This document shows positions 12,617 to 20,623 of a stretch of 20,623 bases of DNA, in pieces (position 1 is the first letter of the stretch; each line of letters begins with the position of its first letter). The translations under genes were made by a program, and so were the position numbers. Source of the DNA: Christensenellaceae bacterium (lineage in GTDB: Bacteria > Bacillota > Clostridia > Christensenellales > Aristaeellaceae); contig JAHHSO010000030.1 of the NCBI GenBank assembly GCA_020025205.1, forward strand, positions 1-20,623, read 5' to 3'. The notes beneath the pieces are model-generated. The model did no database searches. It saw only the letters and a program-made list of their open reading frames with translations, and was not told where the DNA came from.

Positions 12617-13645
12617 ATGGAAGAACAACTGCGCCAAATTCAGGAAGAGGCGGACAGACAGCTTGCTGGTGTCACAGATCAGGCGGGTCTGGATGCGCTC
12701 CGCCTCAAATTGCTTGGCAAAAAGGGCGAACTGACACTTTTGAGGCGTTCCATGGGCAGCCTCCCGGCAGAGGAGCGTCCCCGTGCAGGTCAGATGATCA
12801 ACGCAGTTTGCAATGATATTACTGAGAAAATGGATGCGCTCGGTGCGAAGATCAAAAAGCAGGAACAGGCAAAGAAGCTGGAGCGCGAGTCCATTGATGT
12901 GACGGAGCCGCGCAAACACACGCCCATCGGCTGCCAGCACCCGGTTTCTCTGGTTCAGGATCAAATTCTCAAGGTCTTTACCGGCATGGGATTTGATGTA
13001 GTGGAAGGTCCGGAAGTTGAGCTGGATCTGTTTAACTTTGAACTGCTCAATCTGCCGAAAAATCATCCGGCCCGCGATGCGCAGGATACTTTCTATATTG
13101 AGGACAACATCGTGCTGCGCACACATACGTCGCCTGTGCAGGCGCGCACGATGACAAGCAGAAAGCCGCCGATTCGCATTGTCTGTCCGGGCCGTGTGTA
13201 TCGTGCTGACGAGGTGGACGCGACACATTCCCCGGTTTTTCATCAGATGGAAGGCCTGGTTATCGACGAAGATGTCACCATGTCCGACTTGAAGGGCACG
13301 CTGGACGCATTCGCCCGCGAGCTGTACGGTGAAGATATGCGCACGCGCTTCCGTCCATCCTTCTTCCCGTTCACGGAACCATCTGCTGAGGTTGACCTCA
13401 CCTGTGTCAACTGCCACGGCAAGGGCTGCCGCGTCTGTAAAGGAACGGGCTGGATTGAAGTGCTCGGCGCGGGCATGGTCAATCCGAAGGTGCTGGACAT
13501 GTGCGGCATTGACAGCAAAAAGTATCGCGGATTCGCATTCGGCATGGGCTTGGAACGCCTGGTGATGCTGCGCTACGGCATCACCGATATGCGCGCTCTG
13601 TATGAGGGTGATGTGCGTTTCCTGTCTCAGTTCCGTGAGGATTAA
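12617..13645 (+). CDS. pheS: Phenylalanyl-tRNA synthetase alpha subunit
   Basis: PheS is the catalytic subunit of the alpha2-beta2 enzyme that charges tRNA-Phe. This 342-residue protein has an N-terminal coiled coil (about 1-90) and a class II synthetase core. Motif 2 lies in VCPGRVYRADEVDATHSPVFHQMEG and motif 3 in GMGLERLVMLRYGI. Cys residues in the CVNCHGKGCRVC segment are a known insertion in many bacterial PheS. The ATG at 12617 follows AAGGAGG (12601-12607); a longer frame upstream would run through the T-box terminator and is rejected. Length is typical. pheT starts 18 bases after the stop. Confidence 0.96.
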   Translation: MEEQLRQIQEEADRQLAGVTDQAGLDALRLKLLGKKGELTLLRRSMGSLPAEERPRAGQMINAVCNDITEKMDALGAKIKKQEQAKKLERESIDVTEPRKHTPIGCQHPVSLVQDQILKVFTGMGFDVVEGPEVELDLFNFELLNLPKNHPARDAQDTFYIEDNIVLRTHTSPVQARTMTSRKPPIRIVCPGRVYRADEVDATHSPVFHQMEGLVIDEDVTMSDLKGTLDAFARELYGEDMRTRFRPSFFPFTEPSAEVDLTCVNCHGKGCRVCKGTGWIEVLGAGMVNPKVLDMCGIDSKKYRGFAFGMGLERLVMLRYGITDMRALYEGDVRFLSQFRED

Positions 13646-13663
13646 GGGTGGAGGAGTCAAACA

Positions 13664-16057
13664 ATGAAAGTACCGATGCAATGGATCCGGCAGTATACGG
13701 ATATTCCCGTCTCGGATGAGGCGTTTCAGGATCAGATGATTATGCATGGCACGGGTGTAGAGGGGCTTGAAAATCAGAACGATGCTGTTGAGCATGTCGT
13801 TGTGGGCAAGATCCTGACCGTGAAGGAACATGAGAATTCTGATCATCTGCATGTGCTCACGGTTGATGTGGGCGAAGAAGAACCCATTCAGATTGTCTGC
13901 GGCGCGCCGAATGTTGCGGAAGGGGCGCTGGTTCCCGTGGCGAAGGTGGGCGCTGTGCTTCCCGGCGGCGTGAAGATCAAAAAAGGCAAGCTGCGCGGCG
14001 TTGAGTCCTGCGGCATGTGCTGCTCCGGCCCTGAAATTGGCGTGCCTGCCTGCCTGTATCCATCGGTTGGCGATGAAGGACTGTTGATTTTCAACGAGGA
14101 GTATGCACCGGGCACGGATGTGCGCCCGATTCTTGGCATTGACGATACCATTGTCGATTTTGAAATTCTGGCGAACCGCCCGGACTGCCTGAGTGTCTGG
14201 GGAGTGGCCCGTGAAGCGGCGGCTACACTGAGAACGGCTTTTAAGCAGCCGGATATTCAGGTGCAGACTGTTCCGGGCAAGATGGAGGATTATGTCCACA
14301 TCCAGGTGCAGGACAATGAACTATGCACGCGTTACTGCGCGAGAATCATCAAGAATGTGAAAATCGGCCCTTCTCCAATGTGGATGCGCAAGGCGCTTCA
14401 TGCCGCAGGCGTTCGCCCAATCAACAACATCGTGGATATTACGAACTACGTCATGCTTGAAACGGGCCATCCGATGCACGCCTTTGACCTTGCTAAGGTG
14501 AAGGATGGGCAGATCATTGTGCGCCGTGCGTTTGAAGGCGAGAAGATCGTCACGCTGGATGGCAAGGAGCGCGACTTGATGCCGGATATGCTGATGATTG
14601 CAGACCGCACCAATGCAACCGGCATTGCGGGCGTGATGGGTGGAGAAGAGTCCGAAATCACCGATGAGACAGAGACCGTACTGTTTGAAATTGCGGCATT
14701 TGACCGCACGAATATTCGTTTGACCACGCGTGCGCTGGGCTTGCGCACAGAATCCTCCGGACGGTTTGAACGCGGTGTATGTGCGGCAACCTGCCGGGAG
14801 GCGGCAGACCGTGCCTGCCAGCTGGTCAACATGCTGGGTGCTGGCGAAGTGATTGATGACGTGTACGACTGCTATCCGAATCCGAAGAAGCCGCAGACGG
14901 TTGAAGCCTCTGCTGCACGCATCAATGCGCGAATTGGCATGCAGATTCCGGCAGAAGAGATGGCGGACATTTTGAAGGCGCTGCATATGCAGGTGACCCT
15001 CTCTGGCGATGCACTGAGCGTTGTCGCGCCGGATTATCGCGAAGACATTGAGAATGAAGCGGATCTTTCCGAAGAAGTGCTGCGCATGTATGGCTATGAG
15101 CACATCACATCCACGCTGCTGCGCGGCGCAACGGCTCCGGGAACCCGCAATGAGCACATGCAGCTTTCTGACAGAGTGGGGCGCATTCTGGCGGCAAAAG
15201 GGCTGTATGAAATTCGCAATTTCTCCTTTGTCAGCCCGAAATGGGTAGAAAAACTTGGCCTGGATGAGCATGATGCGCGGCTCAAGCAGCTGGCAATTAT
15301 CAACCCGCTGGGCGAGGATACGAGCGTCATGCGCACGACGCTGGTGCCGGGCATGCTTAATACGATTGCACTCAACCAGAACCGCAACAATGCGGCTGCC
15401 ATGCTCTATGAAATTGCGCCGGTGTTTGACGTGTCTGAGCGCAAGGCGGGCGAACAGCCCCATGAAAAGCCGATGATGTGCATGGGGGCATACGGTGAGG
15501 CTGTGGACTTTTATACTGTGCGCGACATCGTCGTGGATCTGCTGGCTGAATTTGGCGTGACGGTGGACGTTGTGCCGGGCGCAGAGCCGTATCATCATCC
15601 GGGCCGCGCGGCAAAGCTTATGGCTGGCGATGTCTGCATTGCCAGCGTGGCAGAAGTGCATCCAGAGGTGATGGCAGCGTTTGAGATGACACGGCGCACG
15701 CTGATTGCGGAAGTTGATATGGAACAGCTGTGCAAACTGCATGAGAAAATGGGGCATGTGCGCAGCCTGCCCAAGTTCCCGGCAGTCACGCGTGACATTG
15801 CACTGGTTATGGACGATAAACAGACCGTTGGTTCTGTAATGACCTGCATTACCAAGGCGGGCGGCTCTATTCTGGAAAATGTCGAAATGTTCGATATTTA
15901 TCGCGGCACACAGCTTGAGGCAGGCAAAAAGTCCGTGGCGTTCTCTCTGGCATTCAGAAATCCGGAACGCACGCTTTCAGATGATGACGTGAACCCGGTG
16001 ATGCAAAAGATTCTCAAAGCCTGCGAAGAAGACTGCGGCGCAGCTTTGCGACTGTAA
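13664..16057 (+). CDS. pheT: Phenylalanyl-tRNA synthetase beta subunit
   Basis: This 797-residue beta subunit has the normal domain order. There is an EMAPII-like tRNA-binding fold (about 40-150, VVVGKILTVKEHENSDHLHVL), then the B3/4 editing domain (about 210-385). The B5 domain follows (about 400-475), then the catalytic-like core (about 480-690) and the C-terminal anticodon-binding FDX-ACB domain (about 705-797, KFPAVTRDIALVMDD). It assembles with PheS, binds tRNA and hydrolyses Tyr mischarged on tRNA-Phe. Full length, no frameshift. GGAGGAG (13650-13656) precedes the ATG. It is under the same T-box, and no terminator is visible between it and the pyrophosphatase gene. Confidence 0.96.
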   Translation: MKVPMQWIRQYTDIPVSDEAFQDQMIMHGTGVEGLENQNDAVEHVVVGKILTVKEHENSDHLHVLTVDVGEEEPIQIVCGAPNVAEGALVPVAKVGAVLPGGVKIKKGKLRGVESCGMCCSGPEIGVPACLYPSVGDEGLLIFNEEYAPGTDVRPILGIDDTIVDFEILANRPDCLSVWGVAREAAATLRTAFKQPDIQVQTVPGKMEDYVHIQVQDNELCTRYCARIIKNVKIGPSPMWMRKALHAAGVRPINNIVDITNYVMLETGHPMHAFDLAKVKDGQIIVRRAFEGEKIVTLDGKERDLMPDMLMIADRTNATGIAGVMGGEESEITDETETVLFEIAAFDRTNIRLTTRALGLRTESSGRFERGVCAATCREAADRACQLVNMLGAGEVIDDVYDCYPNPKKPQTVEASAARINARIGMQIPAEEMADILKALHMQVTLSGDALSVVAPDYREDIENEADLSEEVLRMYGYEHITSTLLRGATAPGTRNEHMQLSDRVGRILAAKGLYEIRNFSFVSPKWVEKLGLDEHDARLKQLAIINPLGEDTSVMRTTLVPGMLNTIALNQNRNNAAAMLYEIAPVFDVSERKAGEQPHEKPMMCMGAYGEAVDFYTVRDIVVDLLAEFGVTVDVVPGAEPYHHPGRAAKLMAGDVCIASVAEVHPEVMAAFEMTRRTLIAEVDMEQLCKLHEKMGHVRSLPKFPAVTRDIALVMDDKQTVGSVMTCITKAGGSILENVEMFDIYRGTQLEAGKKSVAFSLAFRNPERTLSDDDVNPVMQKILKACEEDCGAALRL

Positions 16058-16093
16058 TTTTAAAATACTCCCGCAGAATCTAAGGAGGAACAT

Positions 16094-16657
16094 ATGAATA
16101 TCTGGCATGATATTGACCCTGAACTGATTACTCCGGAACGCTTTATGGCTGTCATTGAAATTAAGCGCGGCGGCAAGAACAAGTACGAGATGGACAAGGA
16201 GACAGGCCTTCTGCGTCTGGATCGGGTTCTTTATACCTCTACGCACTATCCGGCGAACTATGGATTCATTCCGCGCACGTTTGCCGATGACGGAGATCCG
16301 CTTGATGTGCTGGTTCTCTGTTCGGAAGCCATTGAGCCGATGACGCTTGTGCAGTGCCGCCCGATTGGCATGTTTGAAATGAACGATGGCGAATATCGCG
16401 ATGAGAAAATCATTGCAGTGCCGCTGGGCGATCCGAATTACAACTATATGTTCGATATCAGCCAGCTGCCGGATCATGTATTGCAGGAGATTCGCCATTT
16501 CTTCACGGTGTACAAGGAACTGGAAGGACGCAGCAAAACGGTTGTCAGCAAAGCGCAGAATCGAGAAGTGGCCAATCGGGTGATTGTTGAATGCATCAAC
16601 AATTACAATGAGACCTTTGGCAAACAGCAGGACGAAGAGAAAGGCGAAAAAGCGTAA
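16094..16657 (+). CDS. ppa: Inorganic pyrophosphatase, family I
   Basis: This 187-residue soluble enzyme hydrolyses pyrophosphate to phosphate, pulling forward reactions such as tRNA charging. The family I signature D-G-D-P-L-D is at 66-71. E22, K30, E32 and R44, HYPANYGFIP (51-60), D98 and D103 (within MNDGEYRDEK), and Y140-K141 supply the expected metal and phosphate ligands. A short acidic/basic C-terminal tail (QQDEEKGEKA) is additional. AGGAGG (16083-16088) precedes the ATG, only 36 bases after pheT, with no hairpin between. The gene is thus likely part of the T-box operon, and its stop overlaps the next start by one base (TAATG). Confidence 0.95.
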   Translation: MNIWHDIDPELITPERFMAVIEIKRGGKNKYEMDKETGLLRLDRVLYTSTHYPANYGFIPRTFADDGDPLDVLVLCSEAIEPMTLVQCRPIGMFEMNDGEYRDEKIIAVPLGDPNYNYMFDISQLPDHVLQEIRHFFTVYKELEGRSKTVVSKAQNREVANRVIVECINNYNETFGKQQDEEKGEKA

Positions 16658-17382
16658 TGGCGGTTGTAATTGGTGTTTCCGGTTCACACAATGTAACAGA
16701 TCGTCAGATCTTTGTGCGCGAAAACTATATGGACTCTGTTTTGCGGGCTGGGGGAATACCTGTTCTTTTGCCGGAAGTCGAGGATGAGGACACCATAGAG
16801 CAGATGCTGGACAGCCTGGACGGCATTTTGCTGGCAGGCGGCGGGGATGTGAATCCTGCACGATATGGCGAAGAAACGCTTCCTGCATGCGGCGAAGTGG
16901 ATGAAAAGCGCGATACGTTTGAGTTTAAGCTGGTTGCGCAGGCGATGAAGCGCCGCATGCCTATCTTTGGCATTTGCCGCGGCTCTCAGGTGCTGGCGGC
17001 TGCCATGGGCGGAACGCTCTTTCAGGATATTGAAAGTCAGAAGGGAATTCCAGCGGAACATCATTCACAAAAGCCGCCATATGGAGAAGCTGTGCACAGG
17101 GTCTGTTTGAAGAGCGGCGGTCTGTTTGAACGAATCACAGGCGTGAAAGAAGTGCAGGCAAACAGCATGCATCATCAGGCGGTGAAAGATGCAGGCCCGA
17201 ATTTGGTGGTGGAAGGCACGGCTGAAGATGGCGTGATTGAAGCATTTTCTGCCAGAGAATGTGATAACGTTTTTGCTGTTCAGTTTCATCCTGAATATCT
17301 TTCTGATCATGACGAGGCGGCGCAGAAGATGTTTAATCATCTGGTCAGCCTTGCAGAAATCTATCACCAGAAAAAAGCATAA
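16657..17382 (+). CDS. Class I glutamine amidotransferase, PuuD-like
   Basis: This 241-residue protein belongs to the peptidase C26 group of gamma-glutamyl hydrolases (PuuD type, which splits gamma-glutamyl-GABA). The nucleophile is C107 in FGICRGSQ, with H211 and E213 in QFHPE completing the triad. LLAGGGDVNPARYGE (58-72) and NSMHHQAV (169-176) are family motifs. No synthetase domain or putrescine-pathway gene is nearby, so the real gamma-glutamyl substrate is unknown. The start codon shares a base with the ppa stop, so translation is coupled to ppa. A hairpin that may end the operon begins six bases after the stop. Confidence 0.9.
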   Translation: MAVVIGVSGSHNVTDRQIFVRENYMDSVLRAGGIPVLLPEVEDEDTIEQMLDSLDGILLAGGGDVNPARYGEETLPACGEVDEKRDTFEFKLVAQAMKRRMPIFGICRGSQVLAAAMGGTLFQDIESQKGIPAEHHSQKPPYGEAVHRVCLKSGGLFERITGVKEVQANSMHHQAVKDAGPNLVVEGTAEDGVIEAFSARECDNVFAVQFHPEYLSDHDEAAQKMFNHLVSLAEIYHQKKA

Positions 17383-17387
17383 TGACA

Positions 17388-17421
17388 AAAGTCCGTTTCC
17401 TTCAAGGAGGCGGACTTTCGC
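17388..17421 (+). terminator. Probable terminator after amidotransferase gene
   Basis: The inverted repeat AAAGTCCG/CGGACTTT (17388-17395 with 17411-17418) flanks a 15-base loop containing AGGAGG. The T tract is short (TTTCGCT), so termination may be partial. Confidence 0.55.
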
Positions 17422-17533
17422 TATAAACATATCAAAGTGTGAATTGAGCGGAATTGCTTTGACAGGAAAGACGAGAAATCAGGTTTTTGAATTTCTCCAG
17501 GATGAGGGCAGTGTAGAACTTGTTTCCAGTTGG

Positions 17534-17562
17534 TTGAACTATGCAGATCTTTTTGTTATAAT
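17534..17562 (+). promoter_or_regulatory. Sigma-A promoter of SpoIID-like gene
   Basis: TTGAAC (17534-17539), a 17-base spacer and a perfect TATAAT (17557-17562) give a good housekeeping promoter, with a predicted start near 17569 and a leader of about 34 bases. The 112 bases between the preceding hairpin and this promoter hold nothing I can identify. Confidence 0.87.
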
Positions 17563-17602
17563 CATTTTAAATTCAAAGCCATGTTAAAGGAGGCCGCATT
17601 GA

Positions 17603-19357
17603 ATGAATAAGCGACCGATTCGAGTGATGGGGCTGCTGCTTTGCCTTCTTCTGGGGCTTGCGGCAGTGCCGAGCCGTGCGCAGATTCAATCGACGATCCG
17701 CGTCTATCTCAGACGCCTTGAGGTGAAAGATACGCTTCACATTGATGTGAAGGGAGACTACATGCTGGATGGCGGAGCGATGTCTTTTCAAGATGGCGCT
17801 TCTCTGACAGTAGCACTTCGCGGCGGGCAGCTCGTTTTGCACACGGATAAAATGGCAGCTGTCATGGGACCGAAAATTGTGCTTAGACGAGTTCAGTCTG
17901 AAGTGCCCGGCGGTCTTCGGTTAAATGGAAACAGCGGCCTGTACGAAGGAGATCTGCATTTGACTGTGCAGGATGGTGTTATACAGCCGGTTTTGCATAT
18001 CGGAGTAGAGGATTATCTGCTGGGCGTATTGCCATACGAGATGGGCGATTCGTTTCCGCTGGAGGCGCTCAAGGCTCAGGCTGTTGCAGCACGAACGTAT
18101 GCATTGCGCAAAAGCGGCTCCTCCGGCGATTACGACGTAGAGGATACGACCAACGATCAGGCGTATCGGGGGAGGACAGAGAACAGCCCCCTGTCCGAAC
18201 AAGCGGTAAAAGAGACGGATGGACTGGTTGGTGTGTTCAGAGGGAATCTTGCTCAGTGTTATTATTCAGCCAGCAATGGAGGACAAACTGAACTTGGTCA
18301 GCATGTTTGGCCAACCTCTGATCCAGATGCCTACGGATACATGGATATGAGAGATGATCCATATGACTTTGAAAATCCGGCGAGCGTGGTTAAGCGCAGT
18401 ACAATTCCTAAAAAAGTTCCTGAAGAAGGGCTGAGTCCTGCATTGCACAGCGCACTGGTTGAAGCGATGGCGGATCAACTCAGAGCACTTGGCGCAGAGC
18501 CTTTGGATGAACTGGTGCGCTTTGATGAAGTTCAGCATGTGGAAGCCATTACGCCCAGGTATGAAGGCGATTCGCGGCTGATGACGGAGATTCGGTTTAC
18601 GGTTAAAATCTCTACACGGGAATACACATTCCGAGCCCCCACGCCGGTTCCGACAGCAGCTGTGCCTGCTCCGACTGCGCTTCCACAAGGAGCCGAACCA
18701 ACGCCTGAACCGACACCCAGCCCGATACCGCAGCCTACAGCGACACCGGCTTATTCGCCATTTAAGAAAGTTAAAGAATCCATTACAGTGACGCTTCCGT
18801 ATTTCACCGCGGCAGAACAGGCACTGGGGCTGAGCATCAATATTTCAAAGAATGAACTGGTTACAGTCTACGATATCGGATCTGCTTTTATGGTTGAGTC
18901 CAGACGATTTGGCCACGGGGTTGGCATGAGTCAGCGCGGAGCGGAACAAATGGCGGGAAAACACGATATGACATATGAGCAGATTCTCGCGTTCTACTAT
19001 CCGGGAATGGGGTTGCTGCGCTATGAACTGGAAAAAACGCCTCTGCCAGCTTTAAATATGGACATGATGGCTACACCTGTGCCAACACCCAGCCCAACGC
19101 CGCGCCCGACACACATGCCCGTCACAGCGGAGCATTTGGAAAAAGGGACGTATCTGGCGATGGTTTCCAATATAAATGCGGATTCGTCGCTGAATTTGCG
19201 TGAAACGCCGAGTTTATCAGCCGATGTTTTGAAACGACTGTATAAAGACCAGAAACTGATTGTGCTTTCCGTCAGCGCAGATGGATGGGCACACGTAAAA
19301 ACGGATGTTATAGAAGGGTATGTCAGAAGTGAATATTTACAAACGGCCGGAGAGTGA
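17603..19357 (+). CDS. SpoIID/LytB-domain protein with SH3b domain
   Basis: This 584-residue secreted protein has a signal peptide (about 1-26, hydrophobic LLLCLLLGLAAV, then SRA-Q). The SpoIID/LytB lytic-transglycosylase-like domain follows: LLGVLPYEMGDSFPLEALK with probable catalytic Glu146, KAQAVAARTYA, and FGHGVGMSQRGAEQM (436-450). The domain is split by a Pro/Thr-rich stretch (345-386). A second such linker (489-506) leads to a C-terminal SH3b domain (about 512-581, SSLNLRETPSLSADVL). SpoIID cleaves glycan strands stripped of stem peptides during engulfment; this protein, with a sigma-A promoter and wall-binding SH3b, may instead act in vegetative wall remodelling. AAAGGAGG (17586-17593) lies 9 bases before the ATG. 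Confidence 0.88.
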   Translation: MNKRPIRVMGLLLCLLLGLAAVPSRAQIQSTIRVYLRRLEVKDTLHIDVKGDYMLDGGAMSFQDGASLTVALRGGQLVLHTDKMAAVMGPKIVLRRVQSEVPGGLRLNGNSGLYEGDLHLTVQDGVIQPVLHIGVEDYLLGVLPYEMGDSFPLEALKAQAVAARTYALRKSGSSGDYDVEDTTNDQAYRGRTENSPLSEQAVKETDGLVGVFRGNLAQCYYSASNGGQTELGQHVWPTSDPDAYGYMDMRDDPYDFENPASVVKRSTIPKKVPEEGLSPALHSALVEAMADQLRALGAEPLDELVRFDEVQHVEAITPRYEGDSRLMTEIRFTVKISTREYTFRAPTPVPTAAVPAPTALPQGAEPTPEPTPSPIPQPTATPAYSPFKKVKESITVTLPYFTAAEQALGLSINISKNELVTVYDIGSAFMVESRRFGHGVGMSQRGAEQMAGKHDMTYEQILAFYYPGMGLLRYELEKTPLPALNMDMMATPVPTPSPTPRPTHMPVTAEHLEKGTYLAMVSNINADSSLNLRETPSLSADVLKRLYKDQKLIVLSVSADGWAHVKTDVIEGYVRSEYLQTAGE

Positions 19358-19581
19358 CTTACCGTTTCAACAGAATTTGAATAGCAAATACTGGGAATTA
19401 TTTCACGTTCAGACACGATTTAATCACTTTTGCCCCTGACCTCGTACATTTATTTAACAAGAAAGGGATTTCTTTTTAAAAAGCGCGGCTAGGGACTTGA
19501 AAAAAATCCATAATGTGAGTACAATATACATGGGGTTATCCCGTAGTCAAAACTTGACAACAGTTTAGGAGGAGATTTCCA
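19358..19581 (+). other. Intergenic leader between SpoIID-like gene and gap
   Basis: This 224-base stretch holds no gene. I find no convincing terminator after the SpoIID-like stop. The right part contains the gap promoter and a short leader with a GGGGTTATCCCG segment that could form a small hairpin or an operator; I cannot assign it to a regulator. Confidence 0.5.
19497..19525 (+). promoter_or_regulatory. Sigma-A promoter of gap
   Basis: TTGAAA (19497-19502), a 17-base spacer and TACAAT (19520-19525) form a near-consensus promoter. The predicted start is near 19532, giving a leader of about 50 bases with AGGAGGAG (19568-19575) before the ATG. Confidence 0.87.
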
Positions 19582-20623
19582 ATGGTTAGAGTTGCGATTA
19601 ACGGTTTCGGTCGTATTGGCCGTCTGGCTTTCCGTCAGATGTTTGATGCTGAGGGTTACGAGGTCGTTGCGATTAACGATTTGACCAGCCCGAAGATGCT
19701 GGCTCATCTGCTCAAGTACGACACTGCTCAGGGTTCCTACAAGTATAAGGATACCGTGGACTACAAGGAGCCTGTCTTCGAAGAGGATGGCAAGACTGTT
19801 AAGGTTCCCGGCTCCATCACCGTAAACGGCAAGGAGATCACCATTTACGCTAAGCCCAACGCCAAGGAGCTGCCGTGGGGCGAGCTGGACGTGGATGTTG
19901 TGCTCGAGTGCACCGGCTTCTACACCAGCAAGGCCAAGGCAATGGCTCACGTTGAGGCGGGCGCCAAGAAGGTTGTTATTTCTGCGCCGGCCGGCAATGA
20001 TCTGCCGACTATCGTTTTCTCCGTTAACGAGAATGTGCTGACTCCGGAAGACAAGGTGATCTCCGCGGCGTCCTGCACCACCAACTGCCTGGCCCCGATG
20101 GCTAAGGCTCTGAACGACACCTATCCTGTCGTTTCCGGCATCATGACCACTGTGCATGCTTACACCGGCGACCAGATGATCCTGGACGGCCCGCAGCGCA
20201 AGGGCGACCTTCGCCGTGCTCGTGCTGGCGCACAGAATATCGTGCCGAACTCTACCGGTGCTGCTAAGGCAATCGGCCTGGTTATTCCGGAGCTGAACGG
20301 CAAGCTGATCGGCTCTGCTCAGCGCGTTCCGGTCCCGACCGGCTCCACCACGATTCTTGTTGCTGTCGTCAAGGGCAAGGATGTCACTGTTGATTCCATC
20401 AATGCGGCGATGAAGGCAAATGCCTCTGCGTCCTTTGGCTACAACACTGACATGATCGTGTCTTCTGATGTAATCGGCATGACCTATGGCTCTTTGTTCG
20501 ATGCAACGCAGACCATGGTTACCAAGATCGACGAGGAGACCTATCAGGTTCAGGTCGTGTCCTGGTATGACAACGAGAACTCCTACACCAGCCAGATGGT
20601 TCGCACCATCAAGTACTTCGCTG
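19582..20623 (+). CDS. gap: Glyceraldehyde-3-phosphate dehydrogenase (3' truncated by window)
   Basis: This glycolytic enzyme oxidises glyceraldehyde 3-phosphate to 1,3-bisphosphoglycerate with NAD and phosphate. 347 codons are present and the frame is still open at the window edge, just after the end of the WYDNENSY motif region, so little is missing. INGFGRIGR (6-14) is the dinucleotide-binding loop, and Asp33 in AIND points to NAD. SAASCTTNCLAP carries catalytic Cys165, and TTVHAYT carries the base-acting His. AGGAGGAG sits 6 bases before the ATG. Codon choice shifts to a narrow set (AAG for Lys, GTT/GTC, CGT/CGC), as in highly expressed genes. It has its own promoter; what follows it lies outside the window. 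Confidence 0.96.
   Translation, partial: MVRVAINGFGRIGRLAFRQMFDAEGYEVVAINDLTSPKMLAHLLKYDTAQGSYKYKDTVDYKEPVFEEDGKTVKVPGSITVNGKEITIYAKPNAKELPWGELDVDVVLECTGFYTSKAKAMAHVEAGAKKVVISAPAGNDLPTIVFSVNENVLTPEDKVISAASCTTNCLAPMAKALNDTYPVVSGIMTTVHAYTGDQMILDGPQRKGDLRRARAGAQNIVPNSTGAAKAIGLVIPELNGKLIGSAQRVPVPTGSTTILVAVVKGKDVTVDSINAAMKANASASFGYNTDMIVSSDVIGMTYGSLFDATQTMVTKIDEETYQVQVVSWYDNENSYTSQMVRTIKYFA

Noticed and set aside
12494..14299. Minus-strand open frame (601 codons) antisense to pheS, the T-box and the pheT start
   Set aside because: It runs through the T-box and two well-identified genes and has no recognisable domains; a shadow of codon bias.
17459..17487. TTGACA at 17459 as a second promoter before the SpoIID-like gene
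   Set aside because: No -10-like hexamer at 16-18 bases downstream; the 17534 promoter is far better.
17581..17610. Nine-codon open frame covering the ribosome binding site of the SpoIID-like gene, as a possible leader peptide
   Set aside because: It has no ribosome binding site of its own and no amino acid bias; most likely chance.
1..20623. Mobile element, prophage, CRISPR array or defence island
   Set aside because: No integrase, transposase, phage genes, direct-repeat arrays or tRNA attachment sites were seen; nearly all genes are core chromosomal functions.

Overview
This window looks like part of the chromosome of a low-to-mid GC Gram-positive bacterium of the Bacillota, class Clostridia. 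Several things point there. The sepF-ylmH-divIVA division cluster and the ireB-ruvX-DUF1292 block are typical of that group. So are the two classical Gram-positive leader RNAs (a TPP riboswitch and a T-box), the strong AGGAGG-type ribosome binding sites, and a SpoIID/LytB protein. Christensenellales or a related gut lineage is possible, but that is a guess from protein resemblance. I see no phage, transposon, CRISPR array, tRNA or rRNA. This is mostly core chromosome with a few uncommon gene architectures.

Region 1 (1-1350). After about 216 bases without a gene comes a minus-strand thiamine-uptake unit. A consensus sigma-A promoter, a TPP riboswitch and an intrinsic terminator lie upstream of thiT, which ends at a strong terminator. 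Thiamine pyrophosphate presumably shuts this gene off.

Region 2 (1289-7266, plus strand). One promoter, TTGAAA-N17-TAGAAT, precedes eight closely packed genes: an AroK-like kinase, a Nudix hydrolase, a degenerate THUMP/methyltransferase-like protein, an orphan HlyD-like membrane protein, yggS (ylmE), sepF (ylmF), ylmH and divIVA. A terminator follows. The last four are the conserved division-associated block. The usual ylmG (yggT) is missing, and a near-consensus promoter lies inside ylmH.

Region 3 (7292-9036). DUF5665 protein, lspA and an rluD-type pseudouridine synthase overlap or nearly overlap and end at a terminator. Region 4 (9133-9807) holds a PRC-barrel protein and a 53-residue membrane peptide gene, then a terminator. 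Directly after it comes an AI-2E family permease (9824-10846).

Region 5 (10854-12281). A strong promoter drives ireB, a ruvX fused to a DUF1292 domain, and a second stand-alone DUF1292 protein with a Cys/His tail. The alaS gene that often sits before ireB in Clostridia is absent. Region 6 (12316-17421). A promoter and a T-box leader with a UUC (Phe) specifier control pheS-pheT. Inorganic pyrophosphatase and a class I glutamine amidotransferase follow with no visible terminator between, so phenylalanine starvation may control all four genes.

Region 7 (17534-20623). A SpoIID/LytB protein with its own promoter carries a Pro/Thr-rich insertion within the SpoIID fold and a C-terminal SH3b domain. 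It is followed by the strongly expressed-looking glyceraldehyde-3-phosphate dehydrogenase gene, which runs off the end of the window.
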